Of a stretch of DNA of 10,528 nt, positions 1 to 7,501 are shown piece by piece. The notes beneath the pieces are model-generated. The model was not told the DNA's origin, ran no database searches, and saw only the letters and a program-made list of their open reading frames with translations. The DNA comes from CAYVXE01 sp964455375. GTDB taxonomy: Bacteria; Zhuqueibacterota; Zhuqueibacteria; Oceanimicrobiales; Oceanimicrobiaceae. Made by a program: the position numbers and the translations under genes. Position 1 is the first letter of the stretch. Each line of letters opens with the position of its first letter. The stretch is taken from contig CAYVXE010000140.1 in the NCBI GenBank assembly GCA_964455375.1, positions 1 to 10,528 on the forward strand, read 5' to 3'.

Positions 1-3000
1 AAATGGACGTTTTGACCATCCAAAAGCAATGTCAGGCGTGAGCTGTCTGCCAACGACCAGTTTGACTGCTCATGAATTTCAATGATAATTTCGGGATTGA
101 CTGAAACAAAATCATCTACAGTTGTGGTTCTGCCGTCGATCGTAATACGTATTTCCGGTTTGACCGTGTCTTCCGCTACCCCAAAATGACTCCTGAAGTC
201 GTTGTTGGTTTCATTGAGCTCCGGTATTTCATTCAATATATCCAAATGAGCGGCTAAACTGATTTTCCCTGACAAATGGTTTGTGGGTAAAAATAAGTTG
301 ACCCGTTTGTAGGAGTCGGGTTTGACACCCGGAACGCTGACATGGTGCACGGCTGTTTGTGTTCCATTTTTGTTTGATGTTGTGAACTGAATCGTAAAAC
401 TGTCGCTGGCTGTGACTCCAAAGTTGCCGTAGGTCAATTCCAACTGGATATCGTTGCCCACAAGCACGGTGTCCGCAGTGAAAATGATGGCGCCGCGGCC
501 GATGATTAAATCCGGGGCTTGTTCAAAGTCGGCTGCCCATGCCTTTAACGTTGGCGATTGCAAACCGTTTCCCGAAGAAAAATTCGCCTGTAATTGGATT
601 GTTGGATACACGGAGGCATCGACTGCGGTAAGATCCACGGATTCGGGATGAGCAAGGTTCGCAAACAGAGTGTCGACTTTTGCTGTCTTCTTCTGTTTCC
701 CTAAAACAGAAAATGTCAGGTAATCATTTTCAGTTCCCGGCAGGAGTTGAAATTTTGCGGACTTCCAGCTTAGCGCCGGGCCGATGGGTGTGGACAGGAT
801 TGTACCGAATTTCGCAAATCGGTTCAATGTATCGAATACGGCAACCGGGCCTTCGCCGGAAGGTTTCCAGGCTTCCGGCATCGACCCTGCGGGAGCACCT
901 TTTTGTCCGATAATGGCCCATGCGTCACGGAAACCCACCTGGCGTGTCAACTGACTGCCGATGCTTTCCAGAGCCAGATAGGCATTTTCCGTCATGGAAC
1001 CGGTGCCGTCGTCTTTTATTCCGGCGACGACGATTCTGCCGGATGGCAGGGCGTTTATGTAGGCTGCCATCGCTTCGGCATTTGCTGCGTCTTTCCAGGT
1101 ATCGAAATTACGAAATTCGATCAATGAACCGTCCCTTTCATCGAACACCGCCAGATTGTGGCCTCTGGCGCTCTGAGCAACATTTTTGTTGTCGATAAAA
1201 ATGGCTGTCAAATTTCCATCCATGAGCCCGGCGGATTGCACCTCGTAGAGTGTTTTGTTTAGTTTGAGTTGCACACCGCCGGTCGATTTGGTCTCGGTCT
1301 GGTTTAAACTGTTTTGATCAAATTGCAAGGCTGTGCTCTGTCGCCATGCTGCTGCTTGCTCTGTTGTGTATTCGAATGAACTGTTTGCCCAGGGCCCGAA
1401 TGTTTGCCCGTTAAATGTCCGCACGCGCCAATAATAGATACCGGGCGCCGGTAGTTTCGGCTGCCAGGTTGTGACCAATTTGCCCTCTGGCAGAGAACCG
1501 GACGTTTGATAAAAATTACTTTGAAATGAAGATGACGTGTCGACTTCGAAAATGTAGGTTAAGTTTTTGAAGTCGGCCTGTGAATTTGTGGTGACCAGTA
1601 CCGGTTTACCAGTACGGATGATGCCGAATTCAACGGGTTTGATCAACGTTAAGTCAGATGCAAAAAGGTGAACATTGGTTTGAGCAAAATTATTGGTTTT
1701 ATCCTCTTCATCGATGCTGTTGTCCGGGTCAATCTGCACCTGAATCTGGTATTCTCCCGGTGTGTTTCGCAGCTTCCACAGCACGGATACGGAATCGGAA
1801 TTGCCAAACGGCGCCAAAGGCATGGCAGCGATCCGGCTATTTGAACCATCCGGATTTACCGCGGAAAACGCTACGACTGTGCTGTCTTGCGGCGCGTAGC
1901 CGTAATTATGCACGGCCGCCGTTACGGTGGCAGTGGAATCCGAGAGTAGAAGCAACTGTGAAGAGAAGGAAATATCCTGAGGAGAAAGCGCCAGTTCAGG
2001 TTTCTTTGGGATGATCAGATTTAAAGCCGGATCGCCGATGAGTACATACTGGTTGATGGTTCTGCGCGTGCGGGAGGCATCGCCTAAAACCTGCCACAAG
2101 TGAAATTTTGCCGCGGTGGTGGCTTCTCCGAGACTGCGCACGGTATCGAGAGTGACGGCTGAAAACAGTCCTTCCAAAAGGAAAAAATCCTGAGTAATGA
2201 ATCCGAATCCGGAAGAACCCCAGTAACCGCAGGCGCCAATGGGATTGACAAAATAGTCTTCACTCAATGAACTATGAGTGGGATTGGCGAATCGCGCAGA
2301 ATGACAGGACATTCCGGTCATAAATGGAAAAATCGTTGTGTTCTGCCACTCATCCGGTTGGCCGATGTCGATGTCCCAGACTGTACTTGCGGAATGTCCC
2401 AGAAAATTGACCCACAACACGCCCTGATTGATTTTCTCCGCCGCGTCTCTGCGCAAGTTTTGGGTGATGGCTTCTTGTGTCGTTTTGTTGAATTGAAACG
2501 GAAGGCCGTGAAATGGTGCAACGTCGATCTGCTGTTGAATAAGGGCGTTTGCCTGAGACAGAAAAATGGTCTGTTCAGTGCTGTTGATGCCGCCGTCCAT
2601 AAACATAAATTTTTTGTTCCAGGCTGCATAAGGTAACTGTTCATAAGCGATAATTTTCTGTACGACCGCGTCTGCTTGTTGGGCTGTTTCAACGGGAATC
2701 CGACCGACGAACATGTCCGGAAGCACATCGTCCTGGCCGTCCAGCGATACGTACCAGTTGTCTGAAACGAGAATACCGTATGATGGTACAAAATTCGTTT
2801 TTACCGATTCCGGCATGTTTTTCTTCGGATCCCATGATGCATCACCGAAAAGTACCACAAAAGTCGGCGCCGGTAGCTGCCAATTTTCAAAGGTGTATTT
2901 GAGAAAGTCTTTGATGGCTTGTGGGTGGCGAATGCCAAAGTTAAATTCATCGTAAATGTCCTCAACGTCCACGACGGCAGTGCGAAAACCNNNNNNNNNN

Positions 3001-5156
3001 NNNNNNNNNNNNNNNNNNNNNNNNNNNNNNNNNNNNNNNNNNNNNNNNNNNNNNNNNNNNNNNNNNNNNNNNNNNNNNNNNNNNNNNNNNGCCACGGCCT
3101 TTCCGGAAAAGTGCTTGTTTAAGGATTCCGTAACTGTGCCGGCGGCCGCGCTCTTTCTGCCGATGAGCGACCACGAGTCCCGGAAACCTACCTGCCGGGT
3201 CATCGTGCTGCCTAGGGACTCCAGGGCAAGGTAAGCATCTTCGGTCATGCTCGCAGAGCCTTCATCCACGATCCCCGCTAAGACCACCGTGTTTTCAGGC
3301 AATTGGTTGATAAATTCGGCCATTGCTTCTGAGTCATCCTGCGAGGCAAACGTATCAAAATTCCTGTGCTCCACCACTCCCGTTTGCCGGTCAATGACAA
3401 ACAGATGGTGCCCGCGTGACCTGCTTTCAAAATGCTGGAAATCGATATCCGCTCGCACATAATTGCCGTCATCAAATCCCGATGATTCGATGTGATAAAC
3501 GGAACGTTTCTCCTGCTGTGGTTGCCAAACTTTTTCATCTAAAGGCGAAAATATCTGAAGATGAGAATCCTGAAAATTGAAGAGTGAAAATTCTGTGGTT
3601 CCGTTCCGTGGGCCTGACTGAAATATGAGTTGACTCGATGCAGCGGAAAAAGTGCGCGGGTAAATAATGTCCACCCAGTCGAGGTAGATTTGGTTTACCT
3701 CTGCACCGGTGTCCGGAACCAGATGTAAGTCAAACTTGTTCAAACCATTTTTTAACAGGGATGCCGGAAAAACGGTCTGTAAAATCAACTCTTCTCTTTC
3801 ATCGAAAAAGGCGTCAGCAACTTGTGTTTGGTTAAGGTGAATGGTCACATGATGGTCGGGAGAAGCCGGATCGCTGGTGGTGCCTTGTAGCCGCACGCGC
3901 AGGGTGCAGACCTCCACATCCGTGACCAGACCGTTCACTTCAAAATTGAAAATCTCATGTTGATCCGGGAACAAATAGCGCCAGATCCACCTTTCATTGG
4001 GATCGATGGCAGTGGTCCCGTTTGACCGGTGAAAAAGATTTTCCTGTTCTAAATGCAGATCATTGTCGTAAAACCTGGCTGTTGCGGCATTGGGGTTTGA
4101 TGTGTTTTGTAACTGGTAGCGCAGGCCCGGTTCCCCGTCTGCGGTCAGCCAGTAAACATTGGTGTCGCTGTAAAAATCGTAGTAGGTGCTGTCGTTTTGG
4201 TGGCGCTGGCCGTAAAAGTAAATGACGTTTCCGGCGTCTAATTGCTGGTTTTCCGGACCGTCGATCCAAAGTGGAATTTGCTCACCTTTGTTGAAAATTT
4301 TGATCTTGTCCCGGTTTAAGAATCCGGGATTCAAACCAGCACCTACCAACTCGTCAAAAGAAATCGAATAGATACCGTTCTCTTTTACAAACAATTTAAG
4401 ATAGGTAAAATCGGGATTGTACCAGCTCGTTTTTGTCTGTGACCACGTGACATCTGTTTGCGGTTGTGTGTGTGGCTGTCGTAAATTCAGATAGCGGTCA
4501 AATGTTTGAAATGCATCCGGCGTTTTTGCCGGTGGACTTTTTCCCGGGGCTGCGACGTCTGATGAAAATACGATCCTAATTTTCAACTTATGGTAGACTC
4601 TGAGTTTTTTCTGTGCCGGATTATATTGTACCGGATTGAGTTGAATTCTGGCGATTCGTCTGCCTCGTACCCGGCCGTCACCGGTGTACTCTGCAAGCTT
4701 TAGCGGCAAGAAAGCATCCTTTTGATAGACGTCCTGTTTTTCCAAATAACGGGTTATGACGCCATTCTGTGTTAAGCCCTCTTCCATGGTTGGTACCGGT
4801 AGCGCATGAATCCGCTCGATTTCTTCAAACGCATTTTCCAGAACCGTTACCTGAATGCGTGTGCCTTCGGGAATTTCCAACAATGCGGCGGTTTCCGGAA
4901 GCATGGGGGAACCGGGCTGTTGTAACGCTCCGAATCCGGGCACCTGAATTTGTTCATACTTTTTGTGGTTATAAACAAATGACGTGATGTTTACATCAAA
5001 CGGTTTGAGCGATAAGATCAGTTCGCTTGAACTAATGCGTTCGGTCTTTGTTGTATTTGAGCTTGCGAAAGATTGGGAAGCGCTCAAAGAGGGGGTCGTT
5101 ATGCAAAGCAAACAAGCAGCAATGGAAATGAAAAATTGACGTCGCTGAAAGTGCAT
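1..5156 (-). CDS. Secreted C25 (gingipain-like) cysteine peptidase with two ILEI/PANDER-like domains, C-terminus beyond window
   Basis: Predicted exported cysteine endopeptidase of family C25, acting outside the cell or on its surface. The ATG at 5156 is the first possible start, because an in-frame TGA lies two codons upstream (5162-5160). A signal peptide (MHFQRRQFF, then a hydrophobic stretch ending near SLSA, residues 1-26) is followed by a C25 propeptide-like region (about 40-200), a beta-rich region (200-550), an ILEI/PANDER-like domain (about 552-675) and the catalytic domain. The latter has VVDVEDIYDEF near 727, catalytic His921 in LGHSAS and Cys951 in MSCHSARF, 30 residues apart. Then come a CARDB-like domain (about 1054-1164), a fibronectin-like segment, a second ILEI-like domain (about 1303-1446), a second CARDB-like domain (about 1548-1650) and an Ig-like start. 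Residue numbers count the 100 N as sized; the frame is kept across them. The C-terminus, where a sorting domain would be expected, is missing. The family call is solid; the substrate is unknown. Confidence 0.9.
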   Translation of the reverse strand, partial: MHFQRRQFFISIAACLLCITTPSLSASQSFASSNTTKTERISSSELILSLKPFDVNITSFVYNHKKYEQIQVPGFGALQQPGSPMLPETAALLEIPEGTRIQVTVLENAFEEIERIHALPVPTMEEGLTQNGVITRYLEKQDVYQKDAFLPLKLAEYTGDGRVRGRRIARIQLNPVQYNPAQKKLRVYHKLKIRIVFSSDVAAPGKSPPAKTPDAFQTFDRYLNLRQPHTQPQTDVTWSQTKTSWYNPDFTYLKLFVKENGIYSISFDELVGAGLNPGFLNRDKIKIFNKGEQIPLWIDGPENQQLDAGNVIYFYGQRHQNDSTYYDFYSDTNVYWLTADGEPGLRYQLQNTSNPNAATARFYDNDLHLEQENLFHRSNGTTAIDPNERWIWRYLFPDQHEIFNFEVNGLVTDVEVCTLRVRLQGTTSDPASPDHHVTIHLNQTQVADAFFDEREELILQTVFPASLLKNGLNKFDLHLVPDTGAEVNQIYLDWVDIIYPRTFSAASSQLIFQSGPRNGTTEFSLFNFQDSHLQIFSPLDEKVWQPQQEKRSVYHIESSGFDDGNYVRADIDFQHFESRSRGHHLFVIDRQTGVVEHRNFDTFASQDDSEAMAEFINQLPENTVVLAGIVDEGSASMTEDAYLALESLGSTMTRQVGFRDSWSLIGRKSAAAGTVTESLNKHFSGKAVXXXXXXXXXXXXXXXXXXXXXXXXXXXXXXXXXXGFRTAVVDVEDIYDEFNFGIRHPQAIKDFLKYTFENWQLPAPTFVVLFGDASWDPKKNMPESVKTNFVPSYGILVSDNWYVSLDGQDDVLPDMFVGRIPVETAQQADAVVQKIIAYEQLPYAAWNKKFMFMDGGINSTEQTIFLSQANALIQQQIDVAPFHGLPFQFNKTTQEAITQNLRRDAAEKINQGVLWVNFLGHSASTVWDIDIGQPDEWQNTTIFPFMTGMSCHSARFANPTHSSLSEDYFVNPIGACGYWGSSGFGFITQDFFLLEGLFSAVTLDTVRSLGEATTAAKFHLWQVLGDASRTRRTINQYVLIGDPALNLIIPKKPELALSPQDISFSSQLLLLSDSTATVTAAVHNYGYAPQDSTVVAFSAVNPDGSNSRIAAMPLAPFGNSDSVSVLWKLRNTPGEYQIQVQIDPDNSIDEEDKTNNFAQTNVHLFASDLTLIKPVEFGIIRTGKPVLVTTNSQADFKNLTYIFEVDTSSSFQSNFYQTSGSLPEGKLVTTWQPKLPAPGIYYWRVRTFNGQTFGPWANSSFEYTTEQAAAWRQSTALQFDQNSLNQTETKSTGGVQLKLNKTLYEVQSAGLMDGNLTAIFIDNKNVAQSARGHNLAVFDERDGSLIEFRNFDTWKDAANAEAMAAYINALPSGRIVVAGIKDDGTGSMTENAYLALESIGSQLTRQVGFRDAWAIIGQKGAPAGSMPEAWKPSGEGPVAVFDTLNRFAKFGTILSTPIGPALSWKSAKFQLLPGTENDYLTFSVLGKQKKTAKVDTLFANLAHPESVDLTAVDASVYPTIQLQANFSSGNGLQSPTLKAWAADFEQAPDLIIGRGAIIFTADTVLVGNDIQLELTYGNFGVTASDSFTIQFTTSNKNGTQTAVHHVSVPGVKPDSYKRVNLFLPTNHLSGKISLAAHLDILNEIPELNETNNDFRSHFGVAEDTVKPEIRITIDGRTTTVDDFVSVNPEIIIEIHEQSNWSLADSSRLTLLLDGQNVH
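820..1250 (-). repeat. ILEI/PANDER-like domain, copy 2 (within C25 peptidase)
   Basis: Encodes about residues 1303-1446. It has the same block order as copy 1: YEVQSAGLMDG, RGHNLAVFD, NFDTW, a KDDGTGSMTE turn, AYLALESIGS, TRQVGFRDAW, IIGQKG, and an ending GPVAVFDTL. Shared blocks such as AYLALES and TRQVGFRD show the two copies arose by duplication. At the DNA level they differ at many third positions, so the duplication is not recent. The two copies flank the catalytic and first CARDB-like domains. Confidence 0.75.
2991..3090. other. Assembly gap of 100 N inside the C25 peptidase gene
   Basis: Exactly 100 N, the usual placeholder for a gap of unknown length. It separates the end of the first ILEI-like domain (last readable residues GKAV) from the start of the catalytic domain (first residues GFRTAVVDVED). 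The peptidase frame happens to be preserved with 100 N. Related proteins normally need the end of the ILEI domain plus a first catalytic-domain strand here, so the true gap is probably longer than 34 codons. That length argument is inference. Confidence 0.97.
3093..3502 (-). repeat. ILEI/PANDER-like domain, copy 1 (within C25 peptidase)
   Basis: Encodes about residues 552-688 of the peptidase. It starts at VYHIESSGFDDG and continues with RGHHLFVID, the NFDTF block, LPENTVVLAGIVDEGSASMTE, AYLALESLGS, TRQVGFRDSW and LIGRK. This order of blocks (RGH..V.D, FDT, an acidic DEG turn, LGS, then FRDSW..IG.K) matches the interleukin-like EMT inducer (FAM3/PANDER) fold, which also occurs in bacterial secreted proteins. 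The copy ends at the assembly gap. It may be a carbohydrate- or ligand-binding module; its role in C25 peptidases is not established. Confidence 0.75.
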
Positions 5157-5180
5157 AAATCAAAATAAGAACATCAACCT

Positions 5181-5207
5181 GTTAAAGCAAGTTAAGAATT
5201 GTTAAGA
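5181..5207. repeat. Three GTTAA(A)G direct repeats at 10-bp spacing
   Basis: GTTAAAG at 5181, GTTAAG at 5191 and GTTAAG at 5201 begin exactly 10 bases apart, i.e. on the same face of the helix. They overlap the proposed -10 region and spacer of the C25 peptidase promoter, so they could be an operator. They could also be chance in AT-rich DNA. Confidence 0.35.
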
Positions 5208-5218
5208 TGAATTGTCAA
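5190..5218 (-). promoter_or_regulatory. Possible sigma70-type promoter of the C25 peptidase
   Basis: Read on the minus strand, a perfect TTGACA (5218-5213) is followed after 17 bases by TTAACT (5195-5190), which matches only 3 of 6 positions of a -10 box. The distance to the ATG at 5156 is reasonable. No good Shine-Dalgarno precedes that ATG. The weak -10 keeps confidence low. Confidence 0.35.
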
Positions 5219-5321
5219 ATAATTTTAAATAATGTCGTCACCTTTTTATCGGCGTTTATGGGGTATTATTTATCCTGATTAATTCACAAATCTCTGGTTT
5301 TATCCGCTGCTTCCCCGAATG

Positions 5322-5424
5322 GTCATTTCGAGTCAGGCACATGCCTGACGAGAAATCTCTAACTGCAACGATTCCAGCAAATAAAGATTTCTCATCCGGC
5401 AAGAAACGCCGGATTTGAAATGAC
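5322..5424. repeat. Inverted pair of REP-like hairpins (BIME/MITE-like element)
   Basis: Two half-elements face each other. The left half (5322-5358) is GTCATTTC, then hairpin GTCAGGCA-CA-TGCCTGAC (5332-5349), then GAGAAATCT. The right half (5385-5424), read on the minus strand, is GTCATTTC, then hairpin ATCCGGC/GCCGGAT (5394-5414), then GAGAAATCT. The outer 8-mers (5322-5329 with 5417-5424) and the inner 9-mers (5350-5358 with 5385-5393) are perfect inverted repeats, so the whole 103 bases can fold as a branched structure. Conserved flanks around stems of different sequence but the same design are typical of REP/BIME elements mobilised by IS200-like (RAYT) transposases. No such transposase lies in the window. 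Confidence 0.8.
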
Positions 5425-5694
5425 ACTCCTATTTGGCATGTTTCACAATACCTTGTCCGGTCATTAGATTCAGGTTTGTGAATCATTCAGGTTATAAAAT
5501 GCTTTTTTTCTGCGTCTTCTGCAAGTGCTTAGCAGTCATTGCGGTGAGGTGGGGATCGTCGTAAAGCCGTAATTTCTAAAGCCCCAATACCAAATGAAAA
5601 ACTACTATTTCAAAGACAGATGTTCGTCCTCATTTGAGATTTGTATGTTTGAGATCGATTTGAAATTCGGATGTTGAAATTTGTGCTTTCACTC

Positions 5695-5722
5695 TTGAAT
5701 TTTGCCAAACAATTCCTATATT
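5695..5722 (+). promoter_or_regulatory. Sigma70-type promoter of the PLP enzyme gene
   Basis: TTGAAT (5695-5700), a 16-base spacer and TATATT (5717-5722, 5 of 6 matches to TATAAT). Transcription would start near 5729 and give a leader of about 55 bases before the ATG at 5785. Confidence 0.5.
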
Positions 5723-5784
5723 GTAACGTTGTTTAAAAATGCCGTGGGGTGTGTTTAAATTAATTTAGATGAAAGGCGAGCAGA

Positions 5785-7248
5785 ATGATAGATTTGAGTA
5801 TAAATAACGGGCTGCTCAAACGCACAGTCCAACGTGCAAGGGAACGAAATATCATTATTCCGACTTTTGAGCAGATGATTCACCCTGAACGAATTCCTGA
5901 AAGTGTAAAAAACAAACTAAGAGATGTTGAACTGTGGGAAGTGAATCCATTGAATTTATTCCGGATTACCTGGAAAAATGAAACAAAGGAGAAAGGCGGG
6001 CAGTTTGACGGCGTAAATTTTATGGAAATTCCGCCTGAAATTACCGGGGTGAAAGCACGGATTTACGGACTGGTCGGAAAATGGTTTCCTACCGGTGCGC
6101 ATAAAGTTGGTGCAAGTTTCGGTTGTCTGGTGCCACGGTTGGTGACCGGTCAGTTTGATCCTACAAAATATAAGGCGGTATGGCCGTCCACCGGCAACTA
6201 CTGTCGTGGCGGGGCCTACAATTCAGCTCTTCTTGCTTGCGAGTCCATTGCCATTTTGCCCGAAGAAATGAGTCAGGAGCGCTTTGACTGGTTGAAAGGT
6301 ATTGCCAGTGAAGTCATCGCCACGCCCGGTTGTGAATCCAATGTTAAAGAGATTTATGACAAATGCTGGGAACTGCGCAAAACGCGCGATGATGTGGTTA
6401 TTTTCAATCAGTTTGATGAGTTTGGCAATTATCTCTGGCACTACCATGTTACCGGGCGGGCTATTGAAGAGGTCATTACCCGCGAGCTTAATGATGGAGA
6501 ACGGTTTGCCGGGATTGTCAGTTCTACCGGATCAGCCGGAACCATCGCCTGCGGAGACTACCTGAAACAAAAATTTCCTCAATGTAAAGTGGTAGCTGCC
6601 GAAGCGCTGCAATGTCCAACCCTGTTGCAAAACGGGTATGGCGGTCACCGTATCGAAGGCATTGGAGATAAACATGTGCCGTGGATTCACAATGTTCGCA
6701 ATACCGACATGGTTGTTGCTGTGGATGATGAATACTGCATGAATGTCATCCGTTTGTTCAATGAACCGGTGGGCAACGATTTCCTTGCCGGTATCGGATT
6801 GACGGACGGGGTTATCGAACGGCTGCCGCTGCTTGGTATTTCCAGTGTTGGCAACCTGGTGGCGGCGATCAAATTTGCAAAATATTATGAGCTCACGGAA
6901 AAAGATACCATTTTTACTGTTTTTACGGATTCCATGGATTTGTACCACAGCCGGATTGCTGAGCTGCATGAGGAGTATGGAGAATATTCCCGTGAACAGG
7001 CGGTACGGGATTATCACAGTTATTTGCTGGGTATTAAAACAGATTCCATGCTGGAGCTCACCTATCCGGAACGTAAGAGGGTACATAATCTCAAATATTT
7101 TACCTGGGTTGAGCAGCAAGGTAAAGAGGTAGATGAACTCAATGCGCAATGGTACGATTGGCCGGAGTACTGGACAAATATCCAGGCACAAATGGAAGAA
7201 ATTGATACGTTAATCAAAGAGTTTAATGAGCAGGTTAAATTATCCTGA
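5785..7248 (+). CDS. PLP-dependent fold-type-II enzyme (TrpB/cysteine synthase superfamily), substrate unknown
   Basis: A 487-residue cytoplasmic enzyme predicted to use pyridoxal 5'-phosphate for a beta-elimination or beta-replacement reaction. Lys107 in PTGAHKVGASFG is the expected Schiff-base lysine; a His directly before it recalls tryptophan synthase beta. PSTGNYCRGGAYNSA (134-148) matches the Asn loop that holds the substrate carboxylate. GSAGTIACGDYLK (249-261) matches the phosphate-binding loop of cysteine synthases, and GISSVGNLVAAIKFAKY (351-367) the late GISSG block. About 100 residues after 390 extend beyond the usual 310-400 aa of cysteine synthases and diaminopropionate ammonia-lyases. 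The start is supported by AAAGGCGAG about 5-10 bases upstream. A YgeY homologue lies 1 kb downstream on the same strand, as ygeX and ygeY are neighbours in E. coli, so an ammonia-lyase role is an attractive guess. The superfamily is sure; the reaction is not. Confidence 0.85.
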   Translation: MIDLSINNGLLKRTVQRARERNIIIPTFEQMIHPERIPESVKNKLRDVELWEVNPLNLFRITWKNETKEKGGQFDGVNFMEIPPEITGVKARIYGLVGKWFPTGAHKVGASFGCLVPRLVTGQFDPTKYKAVWPSTGNYCRGGAYNSALLACESIAILPEEMSQERFDWLKGIASEVIATPGCESNVKEIYDKCWELRKTRDDVVIFNQFDEFGNYLWHYHVTGRAIEEVITRELNDGERFAGIVSSTGSAGTIACGDYLKQKFPQCKVVAAEALQCPTLLQNGYGGHRIEGIGDKHVPWIHNVRNTDMVVAVDDEYCMNVIRLFNEPVGNDFLAGIGLTDGVIERLPLLGISSVGNLVAAIKFAKYYELTEKDTIFTVFTDSMDLYHSRIAELHEEYGEYSREQAVRDYHSYLLGIKTDSMLELTYPERKRVHNLKYFTWVEQQGKEVDELNAQWYDWPEYWTNIQAQMEEIDTLIKEFNEQVKLS

Positions 7249-7360
7249 AAAAATTAACCATTGACAAGTCAGAACCAGGAAAAAGAATAGACCATGGAGG
7301 GGGCAGAGAACGGATTGGAGGAATTAGCGCGGATTTGATATTACAAAATAAAAGTTTCTG

Positions 7361-7410
7361 TCTGTAACCCGCATTTTATGCGTGATCCGGCGGGAGCCGG
7401 GTTACGCAGA
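7361..7410 (+). repeat. GNRA-capped hairpin with alternative pairing
   Basis: TGCGTGATCCGGC (7379-7391) and GCCGGGTTACGCA (7396-7408) form a 13-pair stem closed by the loop GGGA, a GNRA tetraloop. Two of the pairs are G.U wobbles (7384 with 7403, 7386 with 7401) that work only in plus-strand RNA. Separately, GTAACCCG (7364-7371) is perfectly complementary to CGGGTTAC (7398-7405), so a second fold competes. The whole unit begins with TCTG and ends with CAGA, like a small inverted-repeat element. There is no T tract, so it is not a normal terminator. It may stabilise the 3' end of the PLP gene transcript or be a small mobile repeat. Confidence 0.6.
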
Positions 7411-7448
7411 CCCTCGATGCAAATTAAACCGATTCATTAACTGTTCTT

Positions 7449-7477
7449 TTGGCAGGGCAATATTTTCATTATATAAA
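7449..7477 (+). promoter_or_regulatory. Sigma70-type promoter of the DUF4143 pseudogene
   Basis: TTGGCA (7449-7454), a 17-base spacer and TATAAA (7472-7477), each matching 5 of 6 consensus positions. It lies 25-31 bases upstream of the first ATG codons of the broken gene (7502, 7508), so the promoter appears to have outlived the coding sequence. Confidence 0.6.
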
Positions 7478-7501
7478 TACTATTATGGAAATTTGCTCGA
7501 A

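Larger units (their letters stand above)
5157..5784. other. Divergent intergenic region, no gene seen
   Basis: These 628 bases separate the divergently transcribed peptidase and PLP enzyme genes. They hold the peptidase leader with 10-bp-spaced repeats, the paired REP-like element (5322-5424) and the PLP gene promoter (5695-5722). Minor items are a direct repeat ATTCAGGTT near 5467 and 5485, and a segment at about 5535-5575 that faintly resembles a dispersed GTCATTGCG-type repeat. I see no convincing coding sequence, tRNA or terminator. Confidence 0.8.

Noticed and set aside
1658..2014. A 118-codon open frame on the plus strand
   Set aside because: It is antisense to the first CARDB-like domain of the peptidase, has no ribosome site and shows no recognisable motif.
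2318..2791. A 157-codon open frame on the minus strand, out of frame with the peptidase
   Set aside because: It overlaps the catalytic domain of the C25 peptidase, whose frame carries GHSAS and SCHSARF. The alternative translation is Ser/Arg/Thr-rich and unlike any protein family.
5427..5445. TTTGGCATG near 5433 as a second sigma54 promoter
   Set aside because: The -12 part is missing: no TTGC follows at the required four-base distance.
5256..5486. A 76-codon open frame on the minus strand in the divergent intergenic region
   Set aside because: It runs through the paired REP-like hairpins and its translation is explained by them. No start signal is visible.
6532..7191. A 219-codon open frame on the minus strand
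   Set aside because: It lies fully inside the PLP enzyme gene, whose motifs are clear, and its translation shows no family features. It is an antisense shadow.
7261..7290. Perfect TTGACA at 7261 as a possible promoter
   Set aside because: No acceptable -10 box at 16-18 bases; the best is AAGAAT, and no gene start follows at a sensible distance.
7382..7500. Possible N-terminal extension of the DUF4143 fragment from a GTG at 7382
   Set aside because: This stretch encodes the GNRA hairpin and the sigma70-type promoter; the family N-terminus starts only near RRLKIDLPERQ, after ATG 7502/7508.
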